Below, in pieces: positions 22,740-32,166 of a DNA stretch of 64,000 bases; position 1 is the stretch's first letter, and every line of letters starts with the position of its first letter. The notes below the pieces were generated by a model. That model was given only the letters and a program-made list of their open reading frames with translations. It was not told where the DNA came from and searched no databases. A program made the translations under genes and the position numbers. The stretch spans positions 410,575-474,574 of the forward strand of contig NW_019173943.1 of assembly GCF_001642475.1 (NCBI RefSeq). The letters run 5' to 3'. The stretch is from Fonsecaea monophora. Its lineage: Eukaryota; Ascomycota; Eurotiomycetes; Chaetothyriales; Herpotrichiellaceae.

Positions 22740-24496
22740 ATGTCTATTGTGGCATTAGCAGACGGGCAGCAGTATGTCTAGTGCTCATCACCCCGAAAGG
22801 ATATTTCTAACGGTGTTCAAGGTCCAGCGTTACGCTCGATGTTCTCCACGATGTCGCAGCGCGCAATAACATCCGAATTGCGTCCAAGGCAGACGAAGAA
22901 GCATACCTTCTTGTCCTTCAATCTGCTGACATGACGGCTGCAAATGTCGACAGCCTGCCAGACTACATCGATCCTCGGCTCGAGCCTGTTCCTACGACCG
23001 GTGGACGAGAGTATTGGAAATCCAAGAATAATAGTCACAATGCATGGAGTCACCAAGCGCATATTGTCGCAGAAAAACCGCTGTCGGACGTCCTCAAAGG
23101 TCGCAAAGTCATTATGAAAGATAACATGTCTGTTTATGGTCTACCACATACTTGTGGAACTTTCCCTCAACTTGTATCCAAGGATGGGAAATATCCCATC
23201 GCTAAGATCGACGCAACAATAACAAAGAGATTGCTGGAGGCTGGGGCCACTATAGCAGGCACATCAACGTGTGAAAACTATTCTCTGACGCCGATGTCAT
23301 ACACTTCAGCGAATGGGCCGGTCCATAACCCTTGGCTCCACGACCATAATACCGGCGGGAGTACAAGCGGAGGGGCATGTCTCCTCGCGCTGGGGAACGC
23401 TCGGGCAGCTGGAGTCCCCGGTCTAGAGGAAGCTGGGGAAGATATTGATATGGCGATGGGTGGCGATCAAGCAGGGAGCATCCGCCTTCCGTCTGCGTAC
23501 TGCGGCGTCTATGGTCTCAAGCCTACGCATGGCCTTGTCCCGTATACTGGTATCGCTGGACTCCATCCAATGATCGACTATACAGGCCCGATGGCGAGAA
23601 AATTGGAGGATATAGCCATCCTACTTACGGTGGTTGCCGGCTATGATGGGCTTGATACACGCATGACGCCTGAATCGCCACTCCGGCAGCATGTTGCTGA
23701 TTACGCAAAGCAACTCGCTTCTGAAGAGCACCCGGGCAAAGGCCTCAAAGTCGGCATCATCATGGAGTCACTCAGTGCTCCAGGCACACAGTCAAAAGTC
23801 GCAGAGATCGTGCGTTCCGCCGCATTGGAACACTTCAAAGCGAGCGGGGCGACAGTTTCCGAAGTTTCAGTCCCGATGCATCTGCTCGGTCCCGCCATCT
23901 GGACCGCAGCAACCAGAGCGCACCTCGCTGGACTGGCCATTGGTGGCCGCATACCTGATGTACTCAGCCATAATATTCCGCATCTGTCCCTGAGATGGCC
24001 CCCAGACCAAGAAATGTACGATCTATTGACCGTGGCCAACCCTGCAGTCATAAATATCATCTTCTGCGAGACGTTTCTGAAAGAAAAATTTGGTCCAGAA
24101 GTCCAGGCGAAGGCACATCGCCATGTCTTGCAATTAAGAGCAGCTTACGACAAGGCGCTGGAAGAATTTGATGTCCTTATCACCCCTACGACGCCAGCGG
24201 TTGCTCCTCCACATCCTGATTTGCGCCCAGAGGCTGAAGGTGGCAGCAGCGTCATGGACAAGATCAAACTAGCAGTTGGATCAACCAACCACACATGTCC
24301 GTTCAATGTCACAGGCCATCCTGCATTGAACGTGCCTTGTGGTTGGGCTCCTGCGCGGAACGGGAGCGGGATGCTCCCTGTTGGTATGCAGGTGATTGGC
24401 AAGAGATGGGATGATATTGGAGTCTTGAAAGCCGCCAAAGCATTCGAGCTGGGAGGCGGGGGCTTGGGCGCATGGCCTGGTCAAACGAAAGGGTGA
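22740..24496 (+). CDS. Amidase signature family hydrolase
   Basis: Hydrolyses an amide; the substrate is unknown. Exon 1 is only 32 nt (22740-22771, MSIVALADGQ), exon 2 22822-24496; the 50-bp intron has gtatgt donor and TTCTAAC branch point. The product is 568 residues. An ATG at 22931 would remove 47 N-terminal residues whose sequence (LQSADMTAANVDSLPDYIDP) is typical of fungal amidases, so the spliced start is preferred. Catalytic Ser-cisSer-Lys triad: Lys110 in VIMKDNM, Ser in TGGSTSGG (about 190) and nucleophile in GGDQAGSIRLPS (about 230). No signal peptide, so cytosolic. The neighbours give no pathway hint; the aliphatic amidase/acetamidase group is equally possible. Confidence 0.92.
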
Positions 24497-25411
24497 TGCG
24501 GTGATTGAATAAGGCTGCTTTTCCTTGTTCACCCTTCAGCCTACATAGCTATTCGTTACTCGCAGAAGCCACTGATGCTGTGCTTCTCTCTGCGCCCCGT
24601 ATTCTGATCACCTCCCCAGGAATGCCAAACTGGTTTGGAACCTACAAGGCCATCAAGAGGCACTGGAGGGCGGGCGACGATATCGCCATTTGAAGTTGAC
24701 TTTCTTTCACCGGCCACAAACTGCGAATGTTGCAGATGGTCGAACTCTCGTCTATATTGTTCTCTTCACCATTTCTATACAGGCAGCAGCTTCTTCGGAT
24801 GGATAGATTCTGAATTCTAGATCCAGCACTACAAGACTTGCGTGCGGCACGCCCTGCTTCCGTAGACCTGGTTCTCTTACACGACCTCAGAAGGATCCTC
24901 TGTCTTTCCGTCTTCCGTCTCGCGGCTGTCGCACAGGCCCCTGTTTGTGTGTTTCAGAATTCCATTTCCATTCTCGGATCCTGAACACGATGCTTTTACC
25001 TACGTGGCACCTATACCTATACCATCCTCACTTCTTACTAGTCCCTGTTTCTCGTCTTCAGGGACTGGCTGCGCGGTTCGATATCTGACTGTGCCCGTCG
25101 TCCCAAGTAGCCGCTTGCTGCGTAGCGATTGATTAGTGTGTCGCTCCTCGAGTTGCACCATCCCCCGGCACTTGACTTGTGCCACGACCGAGAAACCGGA
25201 TCAGGTAGTACCCGGCGTCAGTGACATACCTGTGTGCCGTTTGTCGAGAAAGCAACGACGGCCTGTGTCGTTGTCAAATACCTCTTCATCTGCACTGCTA
25301 CTCTAAAGTTTGATACCTCCAAACCCCTTGAACCCATCCTAGCCTCGTCATCGTCGTCAAGTTGGTCTTCTGCTCTTCTCGAGCCTGTACTCACCATCAC
25401 AAAGATATCCA
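24497..25411. other. Intergenic: long pyrimidine-rich leader of the fasciclin gene
   Basis: 915 bp rich in C/T tracts on the plus strand, as in promoters and 5' UTRs of highly expressed fungal genes. No ORF of note. Confidence 0.45.
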
Positions 25412-26563
25412 ATGACGTGGTTCAGGACGTTGACCGTAGGGGCCTTTTTTGGCGTGGCTGTTGCACAGGACTTGACCACAATACTCGCAAACACACCCGA
25501 GTTGTCCAACCTTACCGCCTACCTGGAACTGTTTCCGGACCTTACGACGACGTTGGCATCACTGCAGAACATCACTCTTCTTGCACCCAACAACGATGCT
25601 TTTGCGAAGCTGTTCAACTCCTCCGCAGGAGTTGCGCTGGTTCAGAACGACACTTCGGCGATTGAAGCGCTGTTGACTTACCACGTGTTGAACGGGACGT
25701 ATACAGACTTTAGCGACAAGCTGTTCATCCCAACTCTTCTACACTCGCCTCAATTTACCAACGTAACTGGCGGTCAAGTGGTGGGAGCAACTTCCAAAAA
25801 GAACAAAGCTTCCTTCACCTCGGGGTTGCTCAATAATGCCAGTGTTAGCAGCGGCCCTGTCACCTTCAGTGGTGGCGTGGTACACATTCTTGACAGCGTC
25901 TTGACTGTCCCGCAAAATATATCGGATACAGCAATTCAACTCAACCTCTCTGCTGCTGTGGGTGCTCTCACCAATGCAAACCTGACGACAGCGGTCGACA
26001 TCCTATCTGATATTACCTTGTTCGTACCCAACAACGAAGCATTCGAGGCGATTGGGTCTGCTCTCCCAAGTCTGACCACGCAAGACTTGTCCTCGATCCT
26101 CCAGTATCATCTGGTTCAAGGCGTGGTCGGGTACAGCACCCTGTTGCAGAATGGCAAGGTGCAAACCGCTCAGGGCAACAACCTAACTGTCACCATCGAA
26201 AACGGAGAGGTCTTTGTGAATAGTGCACGAGTGGTTGTGCCCGATGTCCTCGTCGCTAATGGTGTGGTTCACGTCATTGACAATGTGCTGAACCCCAACA
26301 ACACCACCGCGATGCCCAACCCATCCCAGACATCTGGCTCGCCTGCATTCAGTGGTGCTAGCTCTGCCAGCAACATCCCTTTCACTTCGGGAGTGGCGGT
26401 GCCAACTACCACGATGGCTAGTCAATCCGCCACAGGTGCAACAGCAACATCAAGCAGTAGTTCTGGAGCTGCAGTACCGGCGAGAACTGGTATGGTCGGT
26501 GCTGCGGCCATATGCGGCGGCGCACTCCTAGTTTTGAATGTAAATAGAATGACTTTCAGATGA
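25412..26563 (+). CDS. Fasciclin (FAS1) domain cell-surface protein, GPI-anchored
   Basis: 383 residues, one exon. Signal peptide 1-18 (cleavage near AVA-QD). Two FAS1 domains, about 20-155 and 158-295, each with the H1/H2-type motifs: ITLLAPNNDAF...LLTYHVLNG...GGVVHILDSVL, and ITLFVPNNEAF...ILQYHLVQG...NGVVHVIDNVL. A Ser/Thr-rich stalk (296-355) and C-terminal hydrophobic helix (about 357-378) predict GPI anchoring. Many N-glycosylation sequons. FAS1 proteins mediate adhesion or wall integrity; in fungi the role is mostly unknown. The short basic residue pattern after the C-terminal helix (NRMTFR) is slightly unusual for a GPI signal, so a plain membrane anchor is an alternative. Confidence 0.92.
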   Translation: MTWFRTLTVGAFFGVAVAQDLTTILANTPELSNLTAYLELFPDLTTTLASLQNITLLAPNNDAFAKLFNSSAGVALVQNDTSAIEALLTYHVLNGTYTDFSDKLFIPTLLHSPQFTNVTGGQVVGATSKKNKASFTSGLLNNASVSSGPVTFSGGVVHILDSVLTVPQNISDTAIQLNLSAAVGALTNANLTTAVDILSDITLFVPNNEAFEAIGSALPSLTTQDLSSILQYHLVQGVVGYSTLLQNGKVQTAQGNNLTVTIENGEVFVNSARVVVPDVLVANGVVHVIDNVLNPNNTTAMPNPSQTSGSPAFSGASSASNIPFTSGVAVPTTTMASQSATGATATSSSSSGAAVPARTGMVGAAAICGGALLVLNVNRMTFR

Positions 26564-27249
26564 GAACGAGAATGACGAGCATGATAGATAAAATCAGGTC
26601 TGCGCTCAGGTGCGATGGGGTATGTTTGGTGAGGCGCTGAGGGTAGGTTGTGAGGAATCGTGGGTCCTTGAGTTTGCGCATTTTGCATTTGGACAGGGAT
26701 ATTCAGTGGGATACGAGGTACACATGGATCGATTGCATCTTGAAAGCAAACAAGCGCCTGTAAAAGATCTATTATCCAGAATAGAATTATTGCTGATCTG
26801 TTTTGGCTGGTGCATCCCCGTGGGAAAATGGGAAAATGGAAAATGAGGAGGGCGCCTGGAAAGGATCCAATCAACCAGCCTTGCCATTTTCCCGCCACCA
26901 GCAATTCGACCTACTGCGCCACGACAACCAACGACATCATCGCAGACGGGGGCCTCATTTCTTGCAAGAACCAAACCACAGAGTGACACGACACTCAACC
27001 CTTGACCCTTGCCTCCATAAAGCTCAGTACCCTTTCACAACCTGTCTCTCTCCTTCGACCGATATCTTCGAACATCCTGGCCAAACCATCCTCCCGTCCT
27101 TTGTGGTGACAGGGTCTTCTCCCCGCCCGCTTAAGCGCCCCCGACCAAGTCCACAATAAGTCGCCTTTGGGCACAAATGGTACCTGCGGCCTAAGCGCCT
27201 TGAAGTACAACAAAGTGCGGCCGCATCATGCGACCGCCCGTTCACTATC
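26564..27249. other. Intergenic: promoter/leader of the RD-repeat gene
   Basis: 686 bp with a small gggaaaatgggaaaatggaaaatg-type A/G direct repeat near 26821-26844. No gene recognised. Confidence 0.4.
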
Positions 27250-29985
27250 ATGCCTTCCAAAGTTCGAGATAATAGCACCGAGCGGCGGCGCGAGAAAAAG
27301 GAGTCGTCACGATCAGAAAAGGACAGAAAAGAACGAGATCATCGAGACCGAGAGAGAGATCGGGAAAAAGACCGTGACCGTGACCGAGACCGGGATAGAG
27401 ATAAGGACAGGGACAGAGACAGAGACAAGGACAAGGAAAGACATCGATCGCATCGCAAAGCCTCTGTCCGCGAAAAGACATCCTCAAGAACATCCATCTC
27501 ACCGGTCAATGAAAAGAGACGGTCCTCCATGCCTGGAAAGGTCGAAGATGTTCCCATCAAATCGGACTCCAAGTCCAGCCTGCCCTATCCTTCGTTCTCC
27601 AGAGAACATAGCCGTGAAGCCGTCGGACTGGGAAGTCACCCCGTCCTCAACGTCCTCACTCCCCCTGCGACCGATCTGAATATTTCCAAAGACAAACCAC
27701 CCTCGAGGCATTCTACGTCCGCGCATGAGGCGCCGCCCAGTCCGCCGCTCACCGACAGGAACTCGGGCACGGCGAAATGGAAAGCCAATGTCGGAAGGCC
27801 CGTGTCGGTCAACACCATTCAGGAAGAAGAGATGGGTTCTCAGACGGAGGGAGATGTGAAGACTACAGCCAAGGCACGCCTCATACCAAAAACAAGAGGA
27901 TCCAAGGGCCACCTGCGTACTTCCTCTGAGCTGGGCACAGACTGTTCTCCGACCCGGAAACCGCGCGATACACCAACCACGCCATTGAAATCGGTAACCC
28001 CAGCCTCAACAATGCCAATTTCTCAGAGATCAGTCAGCCAACCCACCCGGACTGCTTCTCCCACAACTACCAACAGTGCAACCGAAACTGGCACGAACAT
28101 TAGTTCCGAAGCGACTTCGATAGCCCCAGAACAACCTACCATTCAGCGGCCAGGGTCAAAAATCCCTCCCACCACCGTGTATACCGATGGCCCAACAGTT
28201 GTCATCCCCCAGTCAAGGGGAGTTACACCAATGGAAGTCTACATAGAGGACAATGCCTCAGTCGTAACGGGGACCCCTGCGGGTGTCTCACAAACCCCCG
28301 GACCTCCGCCACCGCCTCCCGCGCCCATCCCCGTCTCTGTACCCAAGGTCGACTACCTGCTGCAATATGGTGGACTAAACCAGTCGGTAACGAAGAATTT
28401 GCTACTGGCGGGAAAACCCATGGCGGTGCAACAAGCTCAGCCGCCGAATCAACACTCTATTTTGGTTGCAAATCTATTCGAACCTTATGTTGCGCTGCTT
28501 GATGACTACGAAAAAGTCATGTCGAAGAACGGTTCATTAGCCGTAGCCACTGGATACCGCTCAGTGGCACGCCGACTTCTGGATCGACTTGAGGCTGTTT
28601 TTGCGCGGGATATCTCCTCGGAAGCCTGTCAATGTCCGATGTGCGAATACGATCATGCTGAGGACGTGAGAGGTGTCAGTTGGGGCGAAGTCCTGGAGCT
28701 GGTGTCCGGGCGAAAAGATCTCCCCAGTTGGCCACCATTCGCCTTCACGCAGTCACCGGTGGGATTGGGGATCTCTCTAGAATTCCGCGTGCCCATGCAG
28801 AAACTCGACATTGATGTACCGGAAGAGTACAGAGAACACTACATCCGACAGTCTCGCAAGACGAAGCAGAGCGTGGACAAGTGGCTTAGTCGACAGAGTG
28901 ACGACCCTAGTTCGCCACCTGAAGAGGTCGACGAGGAGACCTTAACCTTTGCCATCTTGACACACCTTCCCGCTGGTCAAAGGCCTATCTTCAAAGATCT
29001 GCTCGGTATCGTGGATCGGCCGATTGAACCTCCTAGACGAGCACCGACCCCCGAACTGGAGAAGCAAAATGGCGAACCCCGTCCGCCTCACCCGACGCCA
29101 ACTCCAACGCCCGCTCCCCGAGTTCAGCCTCCATACATCGCTGTTGCCTCGCAAGCGATACAAAGGTTATACCGATTAGCAACCGCGCCTAGAGATTGCG
29201 AGGCTGCACTGTTCTTACTCAATAATCGTTCAATGCACAACGCACTGGCCACCTTGGCCGCGATTTCCAACGACGAATGGGACATCCTGATCTCTGGCCG
29301 CTTTGATGGGTTTCTTAGGAGCGGAGCAGAGGACGTTCCCATACCGGAGCACATCCCATCAAGAGGACCGACGCCCTATCGGCCCCCGACCCGAGGCGCT
29401 ACGCCTGGCTATGGGCCTCAAACTAATGGTAATGGGTACGGTTCTCGCCAGACTAGCTACTCCCAACCTTACGCGCACACAAATGGCGTTCCCAATGCCC
29501 AGTACGGAGCACCCATTGCTTTCGATGAAGAGACCGAGCTTGCGACCCTGGCCGAGATCGAACGTGACATCTATGCCGGAATGGAAGCCCTCGAAGATGC
29601 CTTTGAGATCCTGCACAACAAGGCGGAAAACGTTCGTCGAGCCCTACGAGAGCGCTCCGCGGGCCTAGCAGCAGCCGCCCAGCGCCGACGCGGCGTGATG
29701 GGTGGCGGAATCGAGGTCCGCATGGATACTCCGGCGGGCGGGACCCTGCCCAATGGAGAAAACGGGACGGCAGCGCGATGGGACGCCGAGACTGACGACG
29801 GGCTCGGGGAGTGGGATGGGCTAGGAGAGATCGAGCCGGACGATTCAGCCAGCAACATCTCGAGTGCGCGGAGGAGACGACCAAAGAGACGGAACGAAAG
29901 ACGTACACCGGCTTTGATCGAGGAGGAGGACGAGCTCGACGACGATGGGGCCAGCGCAGGCACAGCCAGCCCGAGGAAAAGGTGA
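27250..29985 (+). CDS. Large disordered protein with N-terminal Arg-Asp repeats and a conserved core
   Basis: 911 residues, one exon. I cannot assign a function. Residues 1-75 are a Lys/Arg-Glu/Asp run with alternating RD/KD dipeptides as found in nuclear RNA-binding proteins. Residues 76-360 are Ser/Thr/Pro-rich and disordered, ending in a polyproline stretch (PPPPPPAP). A folded-looking core spans about 367-560: YLLQYGGLNQSV, NGSLAVATGYRSVARRLL, LEAVFARDIS, CQCPMC (a possible half zinc site) and VSWGEVLELVSG. A proline-rich linker follows, then a long charged helix about 763-813 (possible coiled coil), and a mixed acidic then basic tail. The core looks conserved rather than random. The RD start suggests a nuclear or speckle location, but this is inference only. 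Confidence 0.85.
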   Translation: MPSKVRDNSTERRREKKESSRSEKDRKERDHRDRERDREKDRDRDRDRDRDKDRDRDRDKDKERHRSHRKASVREKTSSRTSISPVNEKRRSSMPGKVEDVPIKSDSKSSLPYPSFSREHSREAVGLGSHPVLNVLTPPATDLNISKDKPPSRHSTSAHEAPPSPPLTDRNSGTAKWKANVGRPVSVNTIQEEEMGSQTEGDVKTTAKARLIPKTRGSKGHLRTSSELGTDCSPTRKPRDTPTTPLKSVTPASTMPISQRSVSQPTRTASPTTTNSATETGTNISSEATSIAPEQPTIQRPGSKIPPTTVYTDGPTVVIPQSRGVTPMEVYIEDNASVVTGTPAGVSQTPGPPPPPPAPIPVSVPKVDYLLQYGGLNQSVTKNLLLAGKPMAVQQAQPPNQHSILVANLFEPYVALLDDYEKVMSKNGSLAVATGYRSVARRLLDRLEAVFARDISSEACQCPMCEYDHAEDVRGVSWGEVLELVSGRKDLPSWPPFAFTQSPVGLGISLEFRVPMQKLDIDVPEEYREHYIRQSRKTKQSVDKWLSRQSDDPSSPPEEVDEETLTFAILTHLPAGQRPIFKDLLGIVDRPIEPPRRAPTPELEKQNGEPRPPHPTPTPTPAPRVQPPYIAVASQAIQRLYRLATAPRDCEAALFLLNNRSMHNALATLAAISNDEWDILISGRFDGFLRSGAEDVPIPEHIPSRGPTPYRPPTRGATPGYGPQTNGNGYGSRQTSYSQPYAHTNGVPNAQYGAPIAFDEETELATLAEIERDIYAGMEALEDAFEILHNKAENVRRALRERSAGLAAAAQRRRGVMGGGIEVRMDTPAGGTLPNGENGTAARWDAETDDGLGEWDGLGEIEPDDSASNISSARRRRPKRRNERRTPALIEEEDELDDDGASAGTASPRKR
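27334..27440 (+). repeat. In-frame hexanucleotide repeat coding for Arg/Lys-Asp dipeptides
   Basis: About 107 bp of degenerate 6-bp units (gaccgt, gaccgg, gacaga, gacaag) inside the 911-residue protein gene. The units drift at third and first positions but keep the RD/KD alternation, suggesting selection on the peptide rather than recent slippage. Confidence 0.8.
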
Positions 29986-30405
29986 AAAGGGGTGACGTGA
30001 CATGACATGACATGTTTTGATGCGAGATGAACGTGTGCTTATCTGGCATGCATCTGTTTGACTACAACAAAAGGGGTCAAGAATCACGAGACGTGGGCAT
30101 GGCACGGATGGTATCATCGTTGCATATTTCCTGGCTAGCTAGGTTCATTGGGCGCATTTCAGCAGGTTATTCAGACTATGGGGCGTCATTTTTGAGATCA
30201 CAGAACATCAAACGCAAAGAGAAAGAAAGAAGATTGATTGTGCTTATAATCCTGGTAGTAGTAAGTTTCTCTGTGTGTGTACCCTCGTTCTGTGGTTTCC
30301 ATCATAATAATGACCCTCCCCCTTTATTTCTTTCCAATGCTCACACTATTCAACCCTCGCTCTATAGGTAACATAGTTAGCTCGTTCGGTCGTTAGCTGC
30401 GTTAT
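29986..30405. other. Convergent 3' region
   Basis: 420 bp between the 911-residue gene and the HeLo gene. Includes a small gacat pentanucleotide run (about 29997-30012). Nothing else. Confidence 0.45.
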
Positions 30406-31362
30406 CTAAGATTTGTCGGTCTGGGTCCTGCCAAAGAAACCCACTCCAAAGGCGCCGTCAACGTTGCCCAGGACGGCTTGCGATCTTCCACTCATCTCGT
30501 TCTCCTGGTAAAAACTCCTGGCGCTGCCGTTGACGTGTCCCACGTCCCCCATGACGGTCATTGCTTGCTCCTTGATGAGATTTCGAATGTACTGATGACT
30601 TGCTAACTTGGTCGGTTCGGCAAGGCCCGTGGCCGCGAAGTTGGCGGCACCAGCAGCTGCAGCGGTGGGGAAGATGCCTTCGGGGACGTGGGAGTCGGAC
30701 CCGGAAGCTTGAAGCAACAACCGAATGCTGGCTGGCTCAGGGATGGCCTCCATCGCTCGCTCTACCAGCTCGACCTGCATCGCGTCGTCGTCGACCAGCC
30801 CGAGATATTGAAGCAGATAGTCGAGTCTGTTCACAAAGTTGTCGAGGTCCGCAATGTGGGCTTCGACATTGCGATGATGTTCCAGCGTCTGGGCTTGACC
30901 CGGGGCCGTCTTGGTGAACGAGGATAAGTGAGGAGAATCTGAATAGGGATCTTGCTCTGGGACTGCGCCCTCTGTCTCATAGAACGCTGGCTCGATCGCC
31001 GCCATCTCACCTACATGCACCACTCCTTCAGACCTGTCCGCCCTGATTTTGAGCCCGGACTTCTCATGGTACTTCTTCGAGTGCTGCAGCAGCCGCCTCA
31101 AGCTCTCGACGCTGACTCTGACCACCTGCTTCTGGTATTCCAACTGTGCTTGCATCGCTGGCGGATGGTTGGCCGAAGAAGTCCCGCGAACCGTCGACCC
31201 CACCGCAGTGAGCCAGCCTCTCAGGAGGAGGAGCTTCGTGAAGGCCATGTTGAATTCTCCTCCATGTTGGGCATCCAGCGTCACGTAGTTGCACCCATCC
31301 AGACACGTGGTCAAAAAACTGGACATGGCAATGTTGCCCAGAACCAAGCCTGCCTGCTCCAT
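30406..31362 (-). CDS. HeLo-domain protein with two HET-s-like C-terminal repeats (cell-death/prion type)
   Basis: 318 residues, one exon, start ATG at 31362. Residues 1 to about 230 match the HeLo (prion-inhibition/propagation) fold: the first helix AGLVLGNIAMSSFLTTCLD corresponds to the membrane-attacking N-terminal helix of HET-S. The C-terminal 64 residues hold two copies of a ~17-residue motif 27 residues apart: YIRNLIKEQAMTVMGDV (258-274) and YQENEMSGRSQAVLGNV (285-301), followed by a G..GVGFF tail. These resemble the beta-solenoid repeats of the HET-s prion domain in their [ER/KE]-A/S-x-x-[LM]-G-[ND] pattern. Known for the family: the repeats template amyloid from a matching NLR sensor and the HeLo domain then permeabilises membranes. 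No NLR lies in the window. Class confident; amyloid formation inferred. Confidence 0.85.
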   Translation of the reverse strand: MEQAGLVLGNIAMSSFLTTCLDGCNYVTLDAQHGGEFNMAFTKLLLLRGWLTAVGSTVRGTSSANHPPAMQAQLEYQKQVVRVSVESLRRLLQHSKKYHEKSGLKIRADRSEGVVHVGEMAAIEPAFYETEGAVPEQDPYSDSPHLSSFTKTAPGQAQTLEHHRNVEAHIADLDNFVNRLDYLLQYLGLVDDDAMQVELVERAMEAIPEPASIRLLLQASGSDSHVPEGIFPTAAAAGAANFAATGLAEPTKLASHQYIRNLIKEQAMTVMGDVGHVNGSARSFYQENEMSGRSQAVLGNVDGAFGVGFFGRTQTDKS

Positions 31363-31425
31363 TCTTTGGGCTCTGCTCGGGGGTGGCGATAGGGTGGAGG
31401 AGAGGAGGACGGGATTTCGGTAACT

Positions 31426-31465
31426 ATGCTATGCTATGCAATGCTGTGATATGCTATGCGATGCT
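31426..31465. repeat. Pentanucleotide (ATGCT)8-like repeat in the HeLo gene upstream region
   Basis: Eight 5-bp units (ATGCT, ATGCT, ATGCA, ATGCT, GTGAT, ATGCT, ATGCG, ATGCT), ending 63 bp before the HeLo start codon. On the transcribed strand the unit is AGCAT, so no ATG is created at unit boundaries. Possible leader or promoter element, or plain microsatellite. Confidence 0.8.
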
Positions 31466-32157
31466 GTTCACAGGGTCGCGCTCTGCCTCGTGTGGTTTTC
31501 TGTAGCCAACCGGCAAGGATTGAAGGAATAGGGCAGAAAAAGAGAGGTGAGAAGGGAGGACAGCGGGTTGGGAGAAGGGTGCGGCTGTCCAACAAGTTTT
31601 GTCAAGGGAGGGATTGAGGTTGTCCTCTGAGGCCAGAAGCTCCCCTCCTACGGCGCCTACAGGTTCCATTGACGTGGCGGGCTGGGAAGCCACTCGCCCT
31701 CCCTCTCTCCAGCATTCCATCCCTCTGATTGGGTTCCCCATTCGCCTCCCCATGCCCTTCAACCCATCTTTCTCTCCATCTTGGTCGTCACACGCGATCA
31801 TCGGTGAGGAATCGAAGCGAAGATGCGAACAAGACTAGACATTAGCACGGCTCGGTCGAGGCCACATCCCACTCTTGTGGCACGCTGCGACCGCCCGTTC
31901 GACGTGGACTGGCAATTGTCACAGAGCTGCGGCGAGGCTGTACGGCGCTAACCCCTCAAGAAAGCGAACACGGGTTTGCGCAAGCACCAGCAGCACCAGT
32001 CAAGAGTTGCTCGTCCCACGCTAATTAGCAATGCGGTTTCTGGGCATCCATCCTGGTGGTTGTCTGTGCACGTACTATTGTGATGAGGACATGCAGGAAG
32101 ATGAGATGGAATTCTTTTGCGTAGGTGGGTAGGTACTGTGCATAGGCCCTTGCGCGA

Positions 32158-32166
32158 TATAAATAG
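32158..32166 (+). promoter_or_regulatory. Isolated TATA-box-like element
   Basis: TATAAATAG in a GC-richer context, followed by a T-rich stretch but no ORF of coding character within 500 bp. Could drive a non-coding RNA; unsupported beyond the motif. Confidence 0.25.
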
